Assembly: GCF_009389715.1 (NCBI RefSeq)
Contig: NC_052404.1
Coordinates: forward strand, 9,866,480-9,930,479
Reading direction: 5' to 3'
Source of the DNA: Phoenix dactylifera
Lineage: Eukaryota > Streptophyta > Magnoliopsida > Arecales > Arecaceae
DNA length: 64,000 nucleotides
The position numbers and the translations under genes were made by a program. The notes beneath the pieces are model-generated. The model was not told the origin of the DNA, ran no database searches, and worked only from the letters and a program-made list of their open reading frames with translations. Below are positions 59,847-64,000 of the stretch, piece after piece. How positions within the stretch are numbered: the first letter of the stretch is position 1; every line of letters starts with the position of its first letter.

Positions 59847-61115
59847 ATGGAAACATCAAATTCCCAGACAGCTCAGATCATTGAAGTAAATGTGGACATG
59901 CCTGTGGAGGTGTCTGGCCTATGCGGGAACAAGATTTGTGGAGGTGCTGCTTGTGTTTTCTCTGATTCTAAAACCAGTTCAAAAGATGCCAAAGAGAGAT
60001 CTGCATCCATGAGGAAGCTTCTAGTTGCTGTTGTGCTCTGCATCATATTTATGAGTGTAGAAGTTGCTGGAGGCATTAAAGCTAACAGCCTTGCAATCTT
60101 AACTGATGCTGCTCATCTCCTTTCTGATATTGCATCTTTTGCTATATCCTTGTTCTCACTCTGGGTTTCAGGATGGGAGGCAACACCACAGCAGTCATAC
60201 GGTTTCTTTCGAATAGAGATGCTTGGAGCGCTGGTTTCTATTCAGCTGATCTGGCTTTTATCTGGCATACTAGTTTATGAAGCCATGGCAAGAATTATTT
60301 ATGACAATGGAGAGGTCCATGGCTTCCTAATGTTTGCTGTTGCAGCCTTTGGTTTGTTGGTTAACATTGTCATGGCTGTTGTGCTGGGCCATGATCATGG
60401 CCATGCTGGGGACAGTCGTGGTCATGGTGGACACAGTCACGGTCAAGGTGCATCCGACCATGATCACTCTCACCATGACGATGACCACGACCACGACCAT
60501 TCACATGGTGCAGAGCATAGTCATGGCCGTGGCATTAGCATCCCAACTCATCACCATTATTCAAAGCAGGAAGTACTCGAGGACGAGCATGAACCACTAC
60601 ATAAGCACTCTGAGGACTCCCAGGATCAGAATTCTGGTTTCGAGGGAACTAGGGAGAAGAAGAAGAAGAAGAAGCAAAGGAACATAAATGTGCACAGTGC
60701 TTATCTGCATGTGCTTGGAGACTCCATTCAAAGCATTGGAGTGATGATAGGAGGGGCTATCATATGGTACGAGCCTGAATGGAAGATCATCGATCTGATA
60801 TGTACGCTCATCTTCTCTGTTGTAGTGCTGTTGACTACGATCAAGATGCTAGGGAACATCCTGGAGGTCCTCATGGAGAGCACCCCCCGAGAGATTGATG
60901 CAACGAGGATTGAGAAGGGGCTGTGCAAGATGGATGGTGTGGTTGCCATCCACGAGCTGCACATATGGGCCATCACCATGGGAAAGGTCCTGTTAGCTTG
61001 CCATGTAACAATCACACCAGAGGCAGACGCTGATCGCATACTCGATGAGGCGACAGGATATATCAGGAGGGAGTGTAGCATCAGTCATGTCACCATTCAG
61101 ATAGAGCGCCTGTAG
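59847..61115 (+). CDS. MTP1: Metal tolerance protein 1, vacuolar Zn2+/H+ antiporter
   Basis: This is a complete 422-aa cation diffusion facilitator in one coding exon. It loads Zn2+ into the vacuole in exchange for protons. Six membrane helices are visible: about 57-75, 83-108, 124-146, 158-181, 286-309 and 313-333. The paired metal-site motifs are [11 protein letters not shown] (His90/Asp94) in TM2 and [13 protein letters not shown] (His288/Asp292) in TM5. Between TM4 and TM5 lies the plant MTP1 histidine-rich cytosolic loop, about 19 His between residues 182 and 237 (for example [17 protein letters not shown]). It is followed by an acidic stretch and six lysines (271-276). The C-terminal domain has the CDF fold segments [21 protein letters not shown] and a regular end. 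An N-terminal Cys cluster ([11 protein letters not shown]) is typical of plant MTP1. Length and motifs are normal, so it looks functional. Confidence 0.97.
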   Translation: METSNSQTAQIIEVNVDMPVEVSGLCGNKICGGAACVFSDSKTSSKDAKERSASMRKLLVAVVLCIIFMSVEVAGGIKANSLAILTDAAHLLSDIASFAISLFSLWVSGWEATPQQSYGFFRIEMLGALVSIQLIWLLSGILVYEAMARIIYDNGEVHGFLMFAVAAFGLLVNIVMAVVLGHDHGHAGDSRGHGGHSHGQGASDHDHSHHDDDHDHDHSHGAEHSHGRGISIPTHHHYSKQEVLEDEHEPLHKHSEDSQDQNSGFEGTREKKKKKKQRNINVHSAYLHVLGDSIQSIGVMIGGAIIWYEPEWKIIDLICTLIFSVVVLLTTIKMLGNILEVLMESTPREIDATRIEKGLCKMDGVVAIHELHIWAITMGKVLLACHVTITPEADADRILDEATGYIRRECSISHVTIQIERL

Positions 61116-62187
61116 ATTTGTTTTTGCTGAGAGGTATAAACCAAGGGCGTTGGAATGGCAAGAAATTTATATACTATTAGCAGTCTTTTAACTCAGTTGT
61201 CTACTTTCTCCTTCAATAGCCAAATTTCTAATATACATTATGCAATAAACTTTAATGATGGTGGAGTGCACTTATACCAACGTCATTAGCACGTATTGCA
61301 TATTAAATAAAAAAAAAGCACGTTATATGAGTCAGTATTATTGGGGTCAATGTTAATTACAATAATTTCTGTAGCAAGGATTGTGCTCTTCATTCTCCAT
61401 GTAGATGGTGATATTAATCAAGTTGGTACTAATGATGGAAGTTTCTACTCTATCATCAAAATTCATTATATAAAATTTTGGCTATTGAAATTTTGTATTT
61501 ATTATAATTTAATATGTCTATGTAATATATTTTAAAAATAATTAAAAAAATCATATCTTACGTATTGTACGGGCTGAAAATAATAACACCTATGTTTAAT
61601 GCTCAGAGTTTCTTTGTTAAGATTCTTTTGATGCAGATTTTTTTTTTTTTTTTTTGAATGCTAGTTTTAATGTTTAGGGTTCCTGCTCGGCTGTAATTAA
61701 AATTAATTATTTGATGTACAATCAATATACATTTATTTATTTTTTTATTTATTATAATTTATCAAAATGTTATATTATAATTTAAATATAATTAAAAAAA
61801 ATAGAAGCTGGTGCATCTCATATTTATTATTGCGAAGTACAAAGTGCCACGTATTAATTGACTTAACAGTCTTTAGATAAAGTTGAAGCTTTTTTTTTTT
61901 CCCAATTGACAGAGTCTGACTAAACACGTGCCCGAGGCTGTTGACGTGTAAACTAGAGTCTCATCGAATCTAGCGAGAAATTGGAGCCCGCTGTCCCGGT
62001 CGCGGAAAACGTAGGATAGAGCTGGGCATCGCAGCCTCCCGCATCCTCAAACTCTGTGCCTCGTCCAGCCCCACCGTTTCTTAAATCCTTCCACGAGCCT
62101 CTCTCTCCCGCTTCTCCTCCTCCTCCTCCAATCTAACCAAGGCCCAAGTGAGATCTTGATCTTCGATCCATCCTCCGAGCTCCAGTC
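61116..62187 (+). other. MTP1 3' region and ACX4 promoter/leader
   Basis: The first part is the MTP1 3' UTR and AT-rich spacer with a poly-T run near 61640-61655. The last 200 bp before 62188 turn GC- and pyrimidine-rich (TTCTCCTCCTCCTCCTCC), typical of a leader. No other gene is seen. Confidence 0.6.
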
Positions 62188-63789
62188 ATGGCCACCTCTA
62201 CTCCAAACCAAGGTTTGGCGTTCTTTAATGTCATATGACGTATTCCTCTGTTCATCCCGCGATGCCTAGGCCTTCATTTTGATTTTACTTGTGACTTTGA
62301 TCCGATGCTGTAAATAATTTAGTCGGCAGGTACAGATCGTTTAATAGGGAAATGGAAGTTCCATCTTTGATGTATTTAGAAACAGTGTGATTTATGAGAG
62401 TTTTGTACTTTAGAATTATAGGAGTACGTTACTTAATTGGGGGAAAGTGGTCTTTGTCGAAGGAGACGAGCTTAATGGGTTTTTGAGAAGGAAAAAACAT
62501 ATAAAAGAATCGATTTTTATCGAAGACAAAGTTTCTTCACGTGGGAAAGATCGTCGCAATGATATGATGAAAAAACAGCGACAACTTGTTGCTTTTCAAG
62601 TCAAAGCAAAACTAAATGGATTTGAGGAACCGTTTGTATTCTTGTGTCCTGGTTTATCAAGAACTAAGATGGATTTCACCAAAACATTGGTAAAGATGAT
62701 TGATAAGAAAAGGAGAATTCTTGGTGGAACACTTTTTGGGATGTGGTGTTACTTTTCTTGCATCAGCATGGCATTATCTAGGCTCGTACGTGATATCAAA
62801 ATGTAAGTTTTGTCCACCCAGCCAATGTCCTGCTGATGCAAAAGTCATGCCACATCAGCTGTCTTACTGAAATTGTCCCGTTATAAAGAAATCCTGTTAT
62901 AGCATTCCTCACCCTATTATAAAGAAATCCAGGGGCAAGTTAAAGGGAAAGTCCTGTGGTGAAAGTCGGAAGCAGGACTGCAAGTGTTCTTGTTTGAGGT
63001 TTATTAATGGAAGGCTCAAACTGATTATGAAAGGATTGCATTGGCACTAGGTATCTTGGTTTTCTGAGAATTGCTTGATTTCTTTCGATAAAAGCGAAAT
63101 AGGTGATTGAGTAGTGTCTACTAATTAACATTCAAAGGAATGCTATAGAGTTGGCAGTTATACTTGTTAGAGAGGGGACAAGAAAGAGAAAATAGTAGAC
63201 ACATCTCCACCGCAAATATATATGTGTGCCTTTTCAAATTTGAGGAAATTGCCCTTTCATTGTTTATCTAAATTCAATTTAACTTTAATTAGCTCACCTC
63301 TCCTATCAAAGAGACAACTTCTTATAAATTTATTCTCGAGATACAAGCAAATCTGACAAGCTGCTTGATGCACATGGTTATCCTGTGTGCAAACGTCAAG
63401 TGATTCCTGTGTGTGGTCATGAACATGACCTTTTCAATCTTTTGACAGAAAATGTTATAACATCATGCATGCTACATCATGTTAGATTTTAGAACATTAT
63501 AGCTAGCTGTATGTGATTACTTTGTTTGGTATCACTATGTTTCTTCTTATGGAAAAGTCAAATCCATGGTGCTCAATTTGGCGGTAGAGCTATGATATTG
63601 TTGCATGATATAAATATTTGAATGATCAAGCGACTGATCCATGTATAATCAGTCAAATGAAGAGTTTTTTCACTCACACATCAGGTAGTTGTTCGAAGGA
63701 AGTTACGAGTTCACGTATTGGATTGCCAGCACTAGACATCTCTGCTGCATTTCCTCAGGCAACACCTGCATCAATTTTTCCTCCATCAG
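62188..63789 (+). CDS. ACX4: Acyl-CoA oxidase 4, peroxisomal, first two coding exons (partial)
   Basis: ACX4 is the short-chain acyl-CoA oxidase of peroxisomal beta-oxidation. Exon 1 (62188-62212) encodes MATSTPNQ and one base. Exon 2 (63685-63789) completes a Gly and gives SCSKEVTSSRIGLPALDI, then SAAFPQATPASIFPPS, ending one base into a codon before GTAATA. The AFPQATPAS.FPP segment is characteristic of ACX4, preceding the SDYYHFNDLL stretch expected in exon 3, which lies beyond the window. Splice sites are AAG before GTTTGG and ACATCAG before GTAGTT; phases agree. The 1.47-kb intron contains an unassigned 119-codon open frame (62447-62806) with no family resemblance. The assignment rests on a short segment but is specific. 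Confidence 0.82.
62213..63684 (+). other. Intron 1 of ACX4
   Basis: This is AT-rich sequence with GT at 62213-62214 and AG at 63683-63684. No transposon or gene is recognised in it. Confidence 0.7.
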
Positions 63790-64000
63790 GTAATATTTGT
63801 AATTATCAATAGCTTACACTAATTACTGACAATTAAGATCTGCCCCATCATCAGCGCAAAACAATTGATATATGGGCTTTCGCATGACTCTCATTCTGCT
63901 GTTCAGTATTTCTTTGTGAATCCTACATGAAAGTTAAGTCCTATTGCTTAAGACGCTCCCATGAAATTCAAAGTGCATTTCATGGTCAAGTTCAAAAGTT

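Noticed and set aside
62447-62806. 119-codon plus-strand frame in ACX4 intron 1
   Set aside because: Lysine-rich, unrecognised and located in an intron; no splice or start context supports a gene.
1-64000. CRISPR arrays, bacterial operons, rRNA or tRNA genes
   Set aside because: None is visible. The short tandem repeats are two- or three-copy plant duplications without regular spacers, and the only tRNA-like box pairs belong to SINEs.

Overview
This is nuclear DNA from a flowering plant. Spliced genes with GT-AG introns sit among AT-rich intergenic sequence, microsatellites, SINE/LINE scraps, hAT-like elements and LTR fossils. Protein sequences look monocot-like (for example the AMP deaminase N-terminus), some first exons are GC-rich, and the other genes lack the extreme GC bias of grasses. 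A non-grass monocot such as a palm fits best; this is inference, not proof.

Layout. 1-3250: first exon of a mitochondrial succinate/fumarate carrier (SFC1, minus), with an apparent GC splice donor and the rest of the gene off the left edge. 6037-6930: a seed Em (LEA group 1) gene with ABRE and RY promoter motifs and a one-base frameshift in exon 1. 10492-11071: an orphan first exon of AMP deaminase with its own TATA box. 14410-24842 (minus): two TBL xylan O-acetyltransferase-type genes with identical lengths in four shared exons, flanking an asparagine synthetase pseudogene (plus). 30415-35423 (minus): a complete three-exon acetylornithine aminotransferase. 36590-37625: an LTR fossil. 39248-50171 (minus): a complete 15-exon plastid glutamate-cysteine ligase (GSH1, 522 aa) whose introns carry two clear hAT-type short elements with 8-bp target duplications and a third larger candidate holding a SINE. 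53319-53935: a second LTR fossil related to the first, in the opposite orientation. 56850-61115: the vacuolar zinc transporter MTP1 with one coding exon and a long 5' leader region. 62188-64000: the first two coding exons of peroxisomal acyl-CoA oxidase 4 (ACX4), running off the right edge.

The genes are ordinary, independently transcribed housekeeping or specialised genes: mitochondrial carrier, arginine synthesis, glutathione synthesis, zinc storage, beta-oxidation and wall acetylation. I see no operon-like unit and no convincing new biological system. The most informative signals are the broken or partial genes (Em, AMPD, ASN), the missing second cysteine of one GSH1 redox pair, and the well-delimited non-autonomous transposons in GSH1 introns. 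All exon boundaries were worked out by hand from reading frame and splice consensus; no alignment or expression data were available.
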